Source of the DNA: Verrucomicrobia subdivision 3 bacterium UBA693 | GTDB taxonomy: Bacteria > Verrucomicrobiota > Verrucomicrobiia > Limisphaerales > UBA8199 | Length of the DNA stretch: 64,000 nt | Reading direction: 5' to 3' | Assembly: GCA_002298785.1 (NCBI GenBank) | Contig: DBMR01000110.1 | Span: 10,398 to 74,397, forward strand | Shown: piece after piece, positions 48,399-57,387 of the stretch | Position numbering within the stretch: position 1 is the first letter of the stretch | Layout: each line of letters starts with the position of its first letter | Position numbers and translations under genes: made by a program | Notes under the pieces: model-generated | What the model was told of the DNA's origin: nothing | What the model saw: the letters and a program-made list of their open reading frames with translations, nothing else | Database searches by the model: none

Positions 48399-51356
48399 AT
48401 GGGTGATACATCGTTTACTCGTCGTGATTTTCTGGCTCGGATGGGCGGTCTGAGCGCTCTCTGCATGGCTTCGCCATTTCTGGCCTATGGCCAAACCCCA
48501 AACGTGGCGCCTGCCCAGGTGATCCAATTTCCCGGTCCATGGCAGTTCATGCTTCCCAAAGGCGCGATGATTTTGGTGACCGACGACCAACTGGAGGAGT
48601 TGCAGGATCCGGACAAAGCGGTGGATTTGGGGCTTGGCACACCGAACGTGACCAGTTTGCGCAAGATTTGTGAGAACACCCGGGCCGGAGGTGGACGGAC
48701 CGTGATTCTGGCCTTCGACGAGTTCTTCGCCCAGTATCGTCCGGGGCAGAAAGGCAAGCCGCGGGAGTTGATGCCGGACACGGATGCTTATGTCCAAAAG
48801 ATCGCGCGGATCAGCCAGACCTTAAGGGAATACGGACTGGGGCTGGAGTTAAGCCTGCTCAGTCCGCTGGAATTGGGCCGAGGGTTTGCCCAGGCGACCG
48901 GTGAATCAGGCCGATGGGTGCAATACCGGGAGGGCTATCGTGATCCGGCCACGGGCAAGTACGCCGTCAGTCTTTGGGAACAGCGAGCCTGGACAAATAA
49001 CAAAGGCACGGTGCAGTTGAAGCGCGCCGGGGTGCGGGTGTTTGCTTTTCAGGAGCAACGCCTCGGGGGAGGTAGTTTCTTCGTGGTGGATCCGCACCGG
49101 ATCGTTGAGCTGAAAACGGCCCCGCGTCTTGAGGCCAGCGAAAACCCTGAAGGCTCGACCAAGGCACGGCGGTTAATCGTCCAGGGAGAAGGAGAAACGG
49201 GACTTGGGAACCTGGATCGGGTGTTGGTGGTGGTGAGCTATGCGACGCCGGAAATGGACTATTTCAGCCCTCGGGCTCTGCCGTTTTTGAAGCAGCTTAT
49301 TCAAAAATACAAAGACGCCGGAGTGATGTTGAATGGGCTCTATTCGGACGAAATGCACATTCAGCAGGATTGGGGTTATTTCAGTCATCACGACGAGGGC
49401 CAATTCACGTTCCGCTATTTGACCGCGAATTTGCAGGCGCGCTATGCCGAGTTGTATGGGGCGGAGTACGCGGATTTCGAGAAGTACTTGGTGTATTTTG
49501 CTTATGGGCAACACGGCTTTTCCCCGGCTCTGGATGCCCGGTTGGGGACGCAGCACGTTCTGGGCACGTCGCCAGATGACGTGGCGAAGACCGCCTGGTT
49601 GCGGCGCCGTTACTTTGAGTTGCTGGAACAATCCATCGTGAAGCTCTTTGTGGCTGCAAAGGAATTTGCCGAGACAACCTTTGGGCACGAATTGGAAGCG
49701 CGGGCGCACGCGACGTGGGCCCAAAGCCCAACAATCGACAGGTATAGCGGCGAACTACCCGCACCGCCGCGGCAGTATGAATACACGGATGATTTTCTGT
49801 GGTCCAACACGGTCCATCAGGCGTCGGCGGCGTGCAGCGATTACTTCGCGTGGAATGACTTTCTTACCGGGGGCGGCAACGATCACGCCGAAGGCGGGTG
49901 GTCGGACCGTGATTATTACGGCGTCGCGCTGGCGTGTTCGACGGGGATACTGAACCGGGTCCCGTATGCCTATGCGGCGGCGTGGGGATTGCCGGATGCG
50001 GCGGGGCGGCGCCGGCAGGCGGTGTGCGATGCGTTCGGCGCGTCGGCTAATCCCTGGGCGCAAATGGTCGAGGATTCTCAGCACCGGGATATCGAAGTCC
50101 TGTTCCTTTATCCGGTATCATTGGTGGCGACCGAGGAGCGGTTCGGCTCCTGGATGACGCAGTACGGCTACGCAAATTACGTCACGCCCGGCAAGTTGCT
50201 CGAGTTGGGAAGAGTGACTGCGGCCGGGAAGATCGAAATGGCGGGGCGCACTTTTGGGACGCTGGCGGTATTGTTTGAGCCGTTGCCACCGGCAGGTTTG
50301 CTGGCGTTCATGCAAAAGCTGGCGCAGGCTGGAGGAAACGTCATTTGGTCGGGGCCACCTCCGCGCCTGGACCTGAGTGGAAAAGCCGTTGCGGGCGAGT
50401 GGCAGGCGTTATTTGGCGCGAAGCGACTTCAGTTTCAACATGTCGGCCACCCGCTTCCGGGACGGTCGATAGTTTTCGCCGGTGCGTTGAAATCGGTGCC
50501 CGCACAGACAATTCTCACGGACCTGCTCGTCGATCATGTGTATCCGGTCGAACCTGGGGAAGGGGTTGAAGTGATCGCCACCACGCAAGACCGGGTGGTG
50601 GGGTTGCGACGCGTCGTTGGAGAACGGGGCTCAGTGACCTTCCTTGGATTTCGGCCGCGAGACGACCAGTCGGCATCCCTGGGTTATGAGACCCGAACCT
50701 GGTTTGAGATTTTGCGAACGCTGGGCGCGTACCCGAACAGTCGGATTGACGGTCCAGATGACAATCCCACCATTATCAGCCGGAGCACGGGCTACGTGGC
50801 GTGCCGATTTCCGAACGGGGCGGTGAGTCTGGCCATGCATTATCGGACGCACCAGGAGCGCTGGCCCGGTGGGTTTAAGAGGGACGAAAAACAGGATGCC
50901 GAGATTCTACGAAACCATCCACTGCCACCCGAGAGAATCGAAGTGGAGGACTTTGCGATTGCCGGGCATAAGATCCGATTCCAGGGAGATTTAGCGGTTA
51001 TTTTTCGCGTGGATCAGCGCGGGGACTTGGTCGCGTTTGCCGGATACAATTGCCGGGGCATCGTTGTGGATGGCAAGGCATGGGAGTTTGGGAGCGCGCC
51101 GGTGCCAGTGATCGGGTGGGCGCCGGTGCTGGCTGAGCGCCAGGTTGCCGGTGGCGCGGTACTCGAGCTCTGGCTGCAAGGCGCCGGTGACATTACCATT
51201 CCCTGCGCCGCCAAGGCCGGCCGGTTGTATCTGGCAGGCGGCAAAGTGGGCACGGTCGGGGCGGAAGTTACGTGCCTGATCGAAAATGGTTTTTTGAAGT
51301 TCCGTGCCGAAGCCGGGTGGGGCCAGCAGCATCTCTACCTCTTGGGGGCTGGCTAG
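48399..51356 (+). CDS. Large Tat-exported protein, probably a glycoside-hydrolase-like enzyme
   Basis: 985 residues with a clear Tat signal ('TRRDFLARMGGLSALCMASPF', about residues 7-27, ending Ala-Tyr-Gly-Gln). I do not recognise a named family. The region 75-480 reads like a TIM-barrel: 'TVILAFDEFFAQYRPGQ', 'LREYGLGLELSLLSPLELGRGF', 'KDAGVMLNGLYSDEMHIQQDWGYFSHHDEG' (a candidate acid Asp-Glu) and 'FAETTFGHELEARAHATWAQSPT'. Residues about 560-700 look like the flavodoxin-like trimerisation domain of GH42-type enzymes ('DIEVLFLYPVSLVATEERFGSWM', 'GTLAVLFEPLPPAGLLAFMQKLAQAGGNVIW'), with beta-rich C-terminal domains. Function is inferred only from these patterns. Confidence 0.7.
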   Translation: MGDTSFTRRDFLARMGGLSALCMASPFLAYGQTPNVAPAQVIQFPGPWQFMLPKGAMILVTDDQLEELQDPDKAVDLGLGTPNVTSLRKICENTRAGGGRTVILAFDEFFAQYRPGQKGKPRELMPDTDAYVQKIARISQTLREYGLGLELSLLSPLELGRGFAQATGESGRWVQYREGYRDPATGKYAVSLWEQRAWTNNKGTVQLKRAGVRVFAFQEQRLGGGSFFVVDPHRIVELKTAPRLEASENPEGSTKARRLIVQGEGETGLGNLDRVLVVVSYATPEMDYFSPRALPFLKQLIQKYKDAGVMLNGLYSDEMHIQQDWGYFSHHDEGQFTFRYLTANLQARYAELYGAEYADFEKYLVYFAYGQHGFSPALDARLGTQHVLGTSPDDVAKTAWLRRRYFELLEQSIVKLFVAAKEFAETTFGHELEARAHATWAQSPTIDRYSGELPAPPRQYEYTDDFLWSNTVHQASAACSDYFAWNDFLTGGGNDHAEGGWSDRDYYGVALACSTGILNRVPYAYAAAWGLPDAAGRRRQAVCDAFGASANPWAQMVEDSQHRDIEVLFLYPVSLVATEERFGSWMTQYGYANYVTPGKLLELGRVTAAGKIEMAGRTFGTLAVLFEPLPPAGLLAFMQKLAQAGGNVIWSGPPPRLDLSGKAVAGEWQALFGAKRLQFQHVGHPLPGRSIVFAGALKSVPAQTILTDLLVDHVYPVEPGEGVEVIATTQDRVVGLRRVVGERGSVTFLGFRPRDDQSASLGYETRTWFEILRTLGAYPNSRIDGPDDNPTIISRSTGYVACRFPNGAVSLAMHYRTHQERWPGGFKRDEKQDAEILRNHPLPPERIEVEDFAIAGHKIRFQGDLAVIFRVDQRGDLVAFAGYNCRGIVVDGKAWEFGSAPVPVIGWAPVLAERQVAGGAVLELWLQGAGDITIPCAAKAGRLYLAGGKVGTVGAEVTCLIENGFLKFRAEAGWGQQHLYLLGAG

Positions 51357-51362
51357 AAACCA

Positions 51363-51385
51363 GGCAGTTCTAATAAGGAACTGCC
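51363..51385. terminator. Hairpin between convergent genes
   Basis: GGCAGTTC (51363-51370) with GAACTGCC (51378-51385), loop TAATAAG. It lies between two convergent genes, but neither side has a T run, so its role as a terminator is uncertain. Confidence 0.4.
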
Positions 51386-51404
51386 CCCACTGCCCTGACC
51401 GGGC

Positions 51405-51905
51405 TCAACCGCCGATCTGGAGGCGCGTATCTTCCTTGAGCAGCGCCTTGAGATTGGGCCAGTCGACCTCGTTCATATCGGTGAACGCATTCAGGTAAAC
51501 CGCCACGACTTCCTGGGGGTATTTGGCCAGGAGGGTATCCACGGCGGTTTTAAGTTTGGCGTCCTCGATGGTGGCAGGCAGATCTTCCACCACGCCTTCT
51601 TTATGGGTGATTTGCAGCGAATCGAGAAAATCGACCAACATGCCGTTGTATTTCTTGAGAAGCCAGGCGCGGATAAGATTGCCGGTGATTAGATCGAGGC
51701 CCGGCCGGGTGAGGGTCGCCAGCATGGTGGCATGGCGTTGGGGCCGGGGTTGACGCTCCAGGAAAACCGGTCGCACCTTGCGCGCCTCCGCCACGGCGGC
51801 CAAAGCTGCGCGGTAAAGCGGCTTGTCCGATTCATAGATGAAATTCAGGATTTCAAGGGCGATGCCGGAGGACATGAATCCGAGCAATTCGTAGGACGCG
51901 AGCAT
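51405..51905 (-). CDS. Hypothetical helical protein downstream of lpxI
   Basis: 166 residues, no signal peptide, no membrane segment and no motif I recognise. It is predicted mostly helical ('SSGIALEILNFIYESDKPLYRAALAAVAEARK', 'LITGNLIRAWLLKKYNGMLVDFLDSLQI', 'LKTAVDTLLAKYPQEVVAVYLNAF'). It begins 37 bases after the LpxI gene on the same strand, so they are probably one transcript, with a possible role in lipid A or envelope metabolism. Confidence 0.65.
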   Translation of the reverse strand: MLASYELLGFMSSGIALEILNFIYESDKPLYRAALAAVAEARKVRPVFLERQPRPQRHATMLATLTRPGLDLITGNLIRAWLLKKYNGMLVDFLDSLQITHKEGVVEDLPATIEDAKLKTAVDTLLAKYPQEVVAVYLNAFTDMNEVDWPNLKALLKEDTRLQIGG

Positions 51906-51942
51906 GGGTTTTATAATATTTCGAGTTCCGCCCCGGGGAGGC

Positions 51943-52767
51943 TTACCCCACCGTGGTCAGGCAAAGCTTATTTTGACGGGCCAGTTGTTCGCAAGTTTCT
52001 TGTTCAAGGACCAGGGAACGGCCACTTTCAAACGCCAGCAGGGCAATATGGGCATCGGCACACACATGAAGGGTTTGCGGTCCGACGCAGGGGATGTCGA
52101 AACGCATGTCGTGCTTCTCTTTAGCCACCTTCACCGCGACGGCGCCACCGTCGCGTCCGGCCAATTCACCGCCACGGGTGAGGCAGCGGTCAGTACCTTC
52201 GAATCCTTCCACGGCCAGCACCGTTCCGTTTTTGACGACGACGGTTTGTCCAATTTCGAGCCGCGAAATTTCCTTGGCGATGCTGAATCCAAATTCCATG
52301 TCGGCGCGCTGTTCTGGCGTGGGTGACGGGCCGAGGCGAAAACCGGTGGTCGGCATGAGGGGCTTGAGCCAGGGCAGCGCCTCGATCAATTCGATCCCAT
52401 CCTTGTGCAATTCATCCGCGATCGCTCCGAAGATGGTGTGGGCGTTTTTTTGCTTCAAGCGAAAGAGCAAAGCCATCGCGCGGAGGTCGGGGCGAAGATC
52501 GAACAGGTTTTTGGGCGCGATTTGGCCCGCCATGACACAATATTTGACGGATCGCTCTTTAAAGGCCGAGATCAACTTGGAAAGTTGGCCGACTTTGAGC
52601 CACACCATTTCATCGACAATCTTTTCCAAGCCGGGATCGGTTTCGCCTTCGAACCCGATCGCGACCACGCGCTTGAGTCCCATCGCCCGGGCCTGGCGGG
52701 CCAGGATTATGGGCAGCGAGCGATTGCCCGCGATCAGTCCCAACGTGTCGATTGCAGTTTCCATCAA
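51943..52767 (-). CDS. lpxI: UDP-2,3-diacylglucosamine pyrophosphatase LpxI
   Basis: 274 residues, the normal length. LpxI (formerly DUF1009) features are present: 'LGLIAGNRSLPIILARQARAMG' at the N-terminus, 'KYCVMAGQIAPKNLFDLRPDLRAMALLFRLKQKNAHTIFGAIADELHKDGI', 'LGPSPTPEQRADMEFGFSIAKEISRLEIGQTVVVKNGTVLAVEGFEGTD' and 'RFDIPCVGPQTLHVCADAHIALLAFESGRSLVL'. LpxI makes lipid X in bacteria without LpxH, so the organism makes lipid A by this branch. Met at residue 2 could be the true start. Confidence 0.93.
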   Translation of the reverse strand: MMETAIDTLGLIAGNRSLPIILARQARAMGLKRVVAIGFEGETDPGLEKIVDEMVWLKVGQLSKLISAFKERSVKYCVMAGQIAPKNLFDLRPDLRAMALLFRLKQKNAHTIFGAIADELHKDGIELIEALPWLKPLMPTTGFRLGPSPTPEQRADMEFGFSIAKEISRLEIGQTVVVKNGTVLAVEGFEGTDRCLTRGGELAGRDGGAVAVKVAKEKHDMRFDIPCVGPQTLHVCADAHIALLAFESGRSLVLEQETCEQLARQNKLCLTTVG

Positions 52768-52893
52768 ATTCGAGTGACCGAAGGCCAGTATCGTGTTGCG
52801 GTTAGGCCCTTGCCTTCCGCTGACATTGCCCGTTGATGCGACCTGGCCCGCACCGCCACTTTATAGGTGATGCCACGGCGGATGTAAACCTCG

Positions 52894-54243
52894 TCAACGC
52901 AATCTCCATTGCTTCTTTACCTCAACCAAATCGCAGCGGGTGCGTCCGGCCTCGGTGATGCGCCCTAAAAAATAGACGTCGCCCTGGCGACTGACCGCGA
53001 TGGAGTTGACATAGAGTGGGCGTTCCCCATTTTCGTAGAAGATGGCTCCCTGATCGGCATAGACACCTTTTTCGACGTTGTAGGTGACGAGATGCAAATC
53101 CTCGAGGCCTTTTGCTTCGCCCATTGCGGTGCTGCTTTTTCCCGCCAACCTCCGGCCATTGACGTAAATCGGCGCGCCGGTCAGGAAATGCAAAGTGCGA
53201 CCGTCGGGTCCCATAGTGAATCCGAGGTAACCGTAGCTGAACTGGTCGAACATACCGCTTTTCTGTGAGGGTTTTGAGGTAAGGCGATCCAGCACCTCGA
53301 TCCGGGGCCCGCTGGGGTCGAAACTGAACAGGTAACCCGAGTTGCCATGAACGCCATAAATCCTCTGATCCCGAGCGCGCCAGACAGTCTGACGCCAGTT
53401 ATAGCCCATGTGCCCGGGAGAAGTGGGGTCGTAGAGTCCGAAGTAATCTTTGCGCAAATCCTCGCCGGCGACCATCGAGATGGAATCCGAAGCGGGCTGA
53501 TAGACGAAGAGGTTTCCCTCTGAAGTGGAGAACCAGGCTTGACCACTGTGGGGATCGACACAGATCGAACGGCACACGGTGCGATAATCCGTGCCTTTTC
53601 CTTTTTCACCGAGGGCGCAGCTTCGACCAAAATTTTTGAGGTTGGCTGTCTTTAGGTCGAAGCGAAAGAACAGGCCGGATGGCCAGGTGAGACCAAAGAT
53701 TCGGCCGTGAACCGTGTCCATGTTCATGGTCAGGACGCCCTCTTGGTCCGGTACCTTGGTCAGATCTTCGAACCGCCCAGTTTTGAGGTCATACGAAAGC
53801 AAGTGCCCGCCGGGATAGGATTTATAGCCCGCGGGGGGGATGCCCATCGTTTCCATGCCGTCGACGATGGAATAGACCCCGACATGGGTAGCGAAATAGA
53901 GTTTTCCCTGGCTCTCGACAAAGTTGACGTGACTTTTGCCCTGTGGAATCGCTTTGAGACCCTTTTCTCCGCAGGCTTCGGTAAGGTCGCCGACCAAGTG
54001 AATCGTTTTGGAGCGCGGGTCGAAAGCGAACATTTTGGCGCCGACATCGATTGATTCGGAGCTCAGGACATAATAAATGCGGCCATCACTCGCGGCACCC
54101 ATGGCGTTGTAAGTGTCGTGCCCTTCGGTGAAGCCTGAATTGTAAGTGTGGGCGGTAAGTCGGGTGGCGGAGGAATCAGCAGCCATTACCGGCGGTGTGA
54201 ATGGCAGCAGCAGCGTTCCCAGCAGCATTATTGCATTTTTCAT
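52894..54243 (-). CDS. Secreted beta-propeller-like protein
   Basis: 449 residues with a signal peptide ('MKNAIMLLGTLLLPFTPPVMAA', 1-22). The mature part is a run of beta-blade-like repeats with Tyr/Trp/Gly pairs ('GAASDGRIYYVLSSESIDVGAKMFAFDPRSK', 'GKLYFATHVGVYSIVDG', 'GGHLLSYDLKTGRFEDLTKVPDQEG', 'GRIFGLTWPSGLFFRFDLKTANLKNFG', 'QAWFSTSEGNLFVYQPASDSI', 'GVHGNSGYLFSFDPSGPRIEVLDRL', 'DVYFLGRITEAGRTRCDLVEVKKQ'). No catalytic motif is evident. It may bind a polysaccharide or act as a lyase-like propeller. Confidence 0.72.
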   Translation of the reverse strand: MKNAIMLLGTLLLPFTPPVMAADSSATRLTAHTYNSGFTEGHDTYNAMGAASDGRIYYVLSSESIDVGAKMFAFDPRSKTIHLVGDLTEACGEKGLKAIPQGKSHVNFVESQGKLYFATHVGVYSIVDGMETMGIPPAGYKSYPGGHLLSYDLKTGRFEDLTKVPDQEGVLTMNMDTVHGRIFGLTWPSGLFFRFDLKTANLKNFGRSCALGEKGKGTDYRTVCRSICVDPHSGQAWFSTSEGNLFVYQPASDSISMVAGEDLRKDYFGLYDPTSPGHMGYNWRQTVWRARDQRIYGVHGNSGYLFSFDPSGPRIEVLDRLTSKPSQKSGMFDQFSYGYLGFTMGPDGRTLHFLTGAPIYVNGRRLAGKSSTAMGEAKGLEDLHLVTYNVEKGVYADQGAIFYENGERPLYVNSIAVSRQGDVYFLGRITEAGRTRCDLVEVKKQWRLR

Positions 54244-54371
54244 TTTGAAGGGAGGATGGAGTTCGTTCGTGGTTGGTTCATGCGCTGAATTACATCGAGT
54301 GACAGTTCATTTTGATCCTCTGGGAGAACGCGTCAAACCATTTCTCGTCGCGCGGCAGAGTAGGCGGATTT

Positions 54372-54401
54372 GTGAACGTCGTCTTTCCACGCTCGTAAAA
54401 T
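54372..54401 (+). promoter_or_regulatory. Weak promoter candidate for the ClC gene
   Basis: GTGAAC (54372-54377), 18-base spacer, TAAAAT (54396-54401). The -10 is good, the -35 poor. Confidence 0.3.
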
Positions 54402-54453
54402 ACGTCGGTTTGCGTACATTGAAGCAGTGCGTTGGCGGAACCATAACGAGTTC

Positions 54454-56250
54454 ATGAACGACCTGCGCCAGTATTTTCACATACACTGGCGGCAGGGGTT
54501 GCGCCTGCGGGAGAAATTTCGATTCAGCGAGGAAGCGTTTCATCTGCTTCTGGCTGGTGGCGTGGGGTTGATTGGCGGCCTGGTGAATCTGCTGGCGTTT
54601 TATGCCACCGAGGCGATCAAGGTGATGCTACTGCGTAAGACCGGAGACCCCGTCGAAGTGGCGGAAGTAATGGGACCATGGGGGCGGTTGTTAACGCCCA
54701 CGCTGGGCGGGTTGGGGGCGGGATTGGTGCTTTACTGGGGGCTCCGATTGGTGGGACCACAGGGATCGAGCAACCTCCTCGAAGTGGTAGTGGCCGGCGA
54801 TGGACGATTGCCATTCCGGAACGCCATGGTGAAGTTTCTGTCGTCGCTAATGAGTATTGGCACCGGCGGTTCGATTGGGCGGGAGGGTGCGATCATCCAT
54901 TTATCGGCGACGCTGGCCTCCAAGTGGGGGCAGTTTGCACGCTGGCACCCGTATCGTCTGCGGTTGTTGGTGGGATGCGGAGCGGCGGCAGGGATTTCCG
55001 CGGCGTATAACGCGCCGATTTCCGGGGCGGTATTCGCCGCCTTGATTGTGCTGGGCAATTTCTCGATGCACCTGTTTGCGCCGCTCGTTTTTGCCTCGGT
55101 CGTTTCGGCCATGGTATCGCGGAGTTTCTTCGGCCTGCGTACGTGGTACAGCGTGCCGTCGTTTGAGTTCACGAGCATCGTGCAACTGCCGTGGTTCCTG
55201 ATGCTGGGGTTGGTCAGCGGCATTGCCGGCGCCTTGTTCCTCAAAGCGCTGAATCGGACCGAAGCCGGCTTCCAGGGACTGCGCATCCCGATTTATGCGC
55301 GGTTAGCGCTGGGCGGATTGGCGGTAGGCCTGATCGCGCTGCATTACCCTGAGGTATGGGGTAACGGTTATGCCGTAACGAATCGCATCCTGCAGGAGAG
55401 CTACCCACAGGGGATGCGCGGCGCGGCTTATTTGGCGAGCCTCTTTGCGGCCAAAGGCGTGGCGACGCTGGTCACGGTCGGTTCCGGCGCTGTCGGTGGG
55501 GTATTTACTCCGACGTTGTTTCTCGGGGCGTCCCTTGGGGCGACGTTTGGGCTGCTACTGCAGCAGCTTGGAGTGGCTGCGGGGTTGCCGTTGTTGACCT
55601 TCGCGATTGTGGGAATGGGCAGCATGCTCGCCTCCACCACGCGCTCGCCGCTGCTGGCGATGATCATGATATTTGAAATCTCGCTGGATTATTCCCTGAT
55701 GCCGCCGTTGATGCTGGCGTGCGTCGTGTCGACCCTCATGGCTCGACGCTGGCATGCGGAATCGATCTACACCGAGCCACTGCGGCGCAAGGGATTGAAA
55801 GTTTCTCAGGACGCCATCAGTTCGGAAGCGACCACGCAGCGAACGGTGGCGGATTTGATGCGCGCGCCGGTGCCGCCGGTCAGGGAAAACGCGCGGTTCC
55901 AGGAAATAGCGGAGCGGTTTTTGACGAGCTCGAACAATTTCCTGCCCGTGGTGGATGGGCGCGGGCGGATGCAGGGGATGGTTGCGTTGCAGGATTTAAA
56001 GGAATACCTGGGACAAGATCAGATTATTCCGGGTGTGATCGCTTATGATGTGATGCGTCCGGCGCCGACGTGCGTGACCCCTAATCAACGGTTGATCGAC
56101 ATCCTGCCGGTGGTGCTGGCCAGCGAGCAACGGAACATCCCCGTGGTAAATACGCTACAAGAGAACAAACTGGTGGGAGCCCTGTTACGATCCGAGGTAC
56201 TGACCATCTTCTCGGAAGTCATTGCCGCCAGCGGAAAAACGGAAGCCTAA
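54454..56250 (+). CDS. ClC-family chloride channel/transporter with CBS pair
   Basis: 598 residues from the ATG at 54454; a GTG at 54427 would add nine. About ten membrane helices precede residue 430. ClC motifs: 'GTGGSIGREGAIIHLSATLAS' (the glutamate gate, here Gly-Arg-Glu-Gly-Ala instead of the usual -Pro), 'GCGAAAGISAAYNAPISGAVFA' and 'GSGAVGGVFTPTLFLGASLGATFGLLLQ' (Gly-x-Phe-x-Pro). Two CBS domains fill the C-terminus ('VADLMRAPVPPVRENARFQEIAERFL', 'VIAYDVMRPAPTCVTPNQRLIDILPV'). The retained gating Glu suggests a proton-coupled antiporter. Convergent with the WecA-like gene. Confidence 0.93.
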   Translation: MNDLRQYFHIHWRQGLRLREKFRFSEEAFHLLLAGGVGLIGGLVNLLAFYATEAIKVMLLRKTGDPVEVAEVMGPWGRLLTPTLGGLGAGLVLYWGLRLVGPQGSSNLLEVVVAGDGRLPFRNAMVKFLSSLMSIGTGGSIGREGAIIHLSATLASKWGQFARWHPYRLRLLVGCGAAAGISAAYNAPISGAVFAALIVLGNFSMHLFAPLVFASVVSAMVSRSFFGLRTWYSVPSFEFTSIVQLPWFLMLGLVSGIAGALFLKALNRTEAGFQGLRIPIYARLALGGLAVGLIALHYPEVWGNGYAVTNRILQESYPQGMRGAAYLASLFAAKGVATLVTVGSGAVGGVFTPTLFLGASLGATFGLLLQQLGVAAGLPLLTFAIVGMGSMLASTTRSPLLAMIMIFEISLDYSLMPPLMLACVVSTLMARRWHAESIYTEPLRRKGLKVSQDAISSEATTQRTVADLMRAPVPPVRENARFQEIAERFLTSSNNFLPVVDGRGRMQGMVALQDLKEYLGQDQIIPGVIAYDVMRPAPTCVTPNQRLIDILPVVLASEQRNIPVVNTLQENKLVGALLRSEVLTIFSEVIAASGKTEA

Positions 56251-56262
56251 GTGGCGCTGGAC

Positions 56263-57354
56263 TCAGAGCCAAAAAGCCAACAACCCCACCGTGGTGGCGA
56301 GCAGCCAGATGACCAGCACCGCGCGTTTTTGGCTCAAGCCATTCCGGGTCAGTCGGTGCGACAGGTGGTTGGTGTCGCCGATATAGAACGGCTTGCCCAT
56401 TCGCCAGCGCAACCAGACCACCCAGACCATATCCGCCAACGGCACCACGAGCACCAGCAACGGTAACATCACGGCCCAGGGACGAGGGGAGAGGGGTGTG
56501 TGGAAATGCGGCAGGATGGCCAGCACCGCCAGCAAATAACCCACCAGGTGGCTGCCGGAGTCGCCCAAAAAAGCCCGGGCTTTGGGAAAGTTATAAGGGA
56601 GAAAACCCAGCAACGCGCCAAAGGCGAGGAACGCGATTAATGCCACCAGGTATTGGCCTTCCCGGGCCGCGAACATGGCAAAATACCAGGAACCAATGGC
56701 ACCGAGGCCACCGCACAGCCCGTTCATGTTATCCATGAAATTGAGGGCATTGATCACCGTCAGTATCCACAGGACGGTAACGACGTAGCTGAAGGGCAGG
56801 AAGGGGACGAAGATGGTGATACGTACCCCCGAGGCAGCGACCACCAGGGCGATCAAGGTTTGGGCAAGAAACTTCGGTCCCGGGCGCAGTTCGTGTTTAT
56901 CGTCCAGCAACCCGACCAGGAGCATGCCCACGGCACCGCCCATGATGCCACAGAGTTGAAGCCCACGAGCGTTGATGCCGTAGCTCAACGGGTGAGCCTC
57001 GCGGGCATCCAGGGAGCCCAGAAATCGGCCCAGCAACCCGGTGCTGGATTCGCTATCGTAACGGTCGAGTAACCAGACGGCAACGCAGCCGGCCAGGATG
57101 GAAAGTAGCATGCCGGTGGCAACCGCGAGCCCGCCCGCCAGCGGGATGGGTTCATGATGGATTTTTCGATGGCCTGGGTCGTCAACCAGGTCCGTCCGAA
57201 TGCACCAGCGCCGCCAAAGCGGCAGGCACGCCCACGAGATCAGGAAGGCGCTTGCTGCCGCGGTAAGATATAGGTCGATTGGAAACAGCACTGCGGGCAA
57301 AGGCTTTGGGATCGGCGGCGAAATGTCAGCAAAAATCGTCCTGGCCTGCGGCAC
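56263..57354 (-). CDS. MraY/WecA-type glycosyl-1-phosphate transferase
   Basis: 363 residues, about ten membrane helices. Family motifs are intact: 'VDDPGHRKIHHEPIPLAGGLAVATG', 'LLVGLLDDKHELRPGPKFLAQTLIAL' (Asp-Asp metal site), 'LWILTVINALNFMDNMNGLCGGLGAIG' and 'FLGDSGSHLVGYLLAVLAIL' plus 'DTNHLSHRLTRNGLSQKRAVLVIWL' (His-rich C-terminal loop). These enzymes move a sugar-1-phosphate to undecaprenyl phosphate and start O-antigen or similar glycan assembly. The downstream GT4 and DUF2723 genes on the same strand make a glycan cluster. Confidence 0.92.
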   Translation of the reverse strand: MPQARTIFADISPPIPKPLPAVLFPIDLYLTAAASAFLISWACLPLWRRWCIRTDLVDDPGHRKIHHEPIPLAGGLAVATGMLLSILAGCVAVWLLDRYDSESSTGLLGRFLGSLDAREAHPLSYGINARGLQLCGIMGGAVGMLLVGLLDDKHELRPGPKFLAQTLIALVVAASGVRITIFVPFLPFSYVVTVLWILTVINALNFMDNMNGLCGGLGAIGSWYFAMFAAREGQYLVALIAFLAFGALLGFLPYNFPKARAFLGDSGSHLVGYLLAVLAILPHFHTPLSPRPWAVMLPLLVLVVPLADMVWVVWLRWRMGKPFYIGDTNHLSHRLTRNGLSQKRAVLVIWLLATTVGLLAFWL

Positions 57355-57387
57355 GGATGACTCCGCCGAGTATCCCCGGATGATAAA

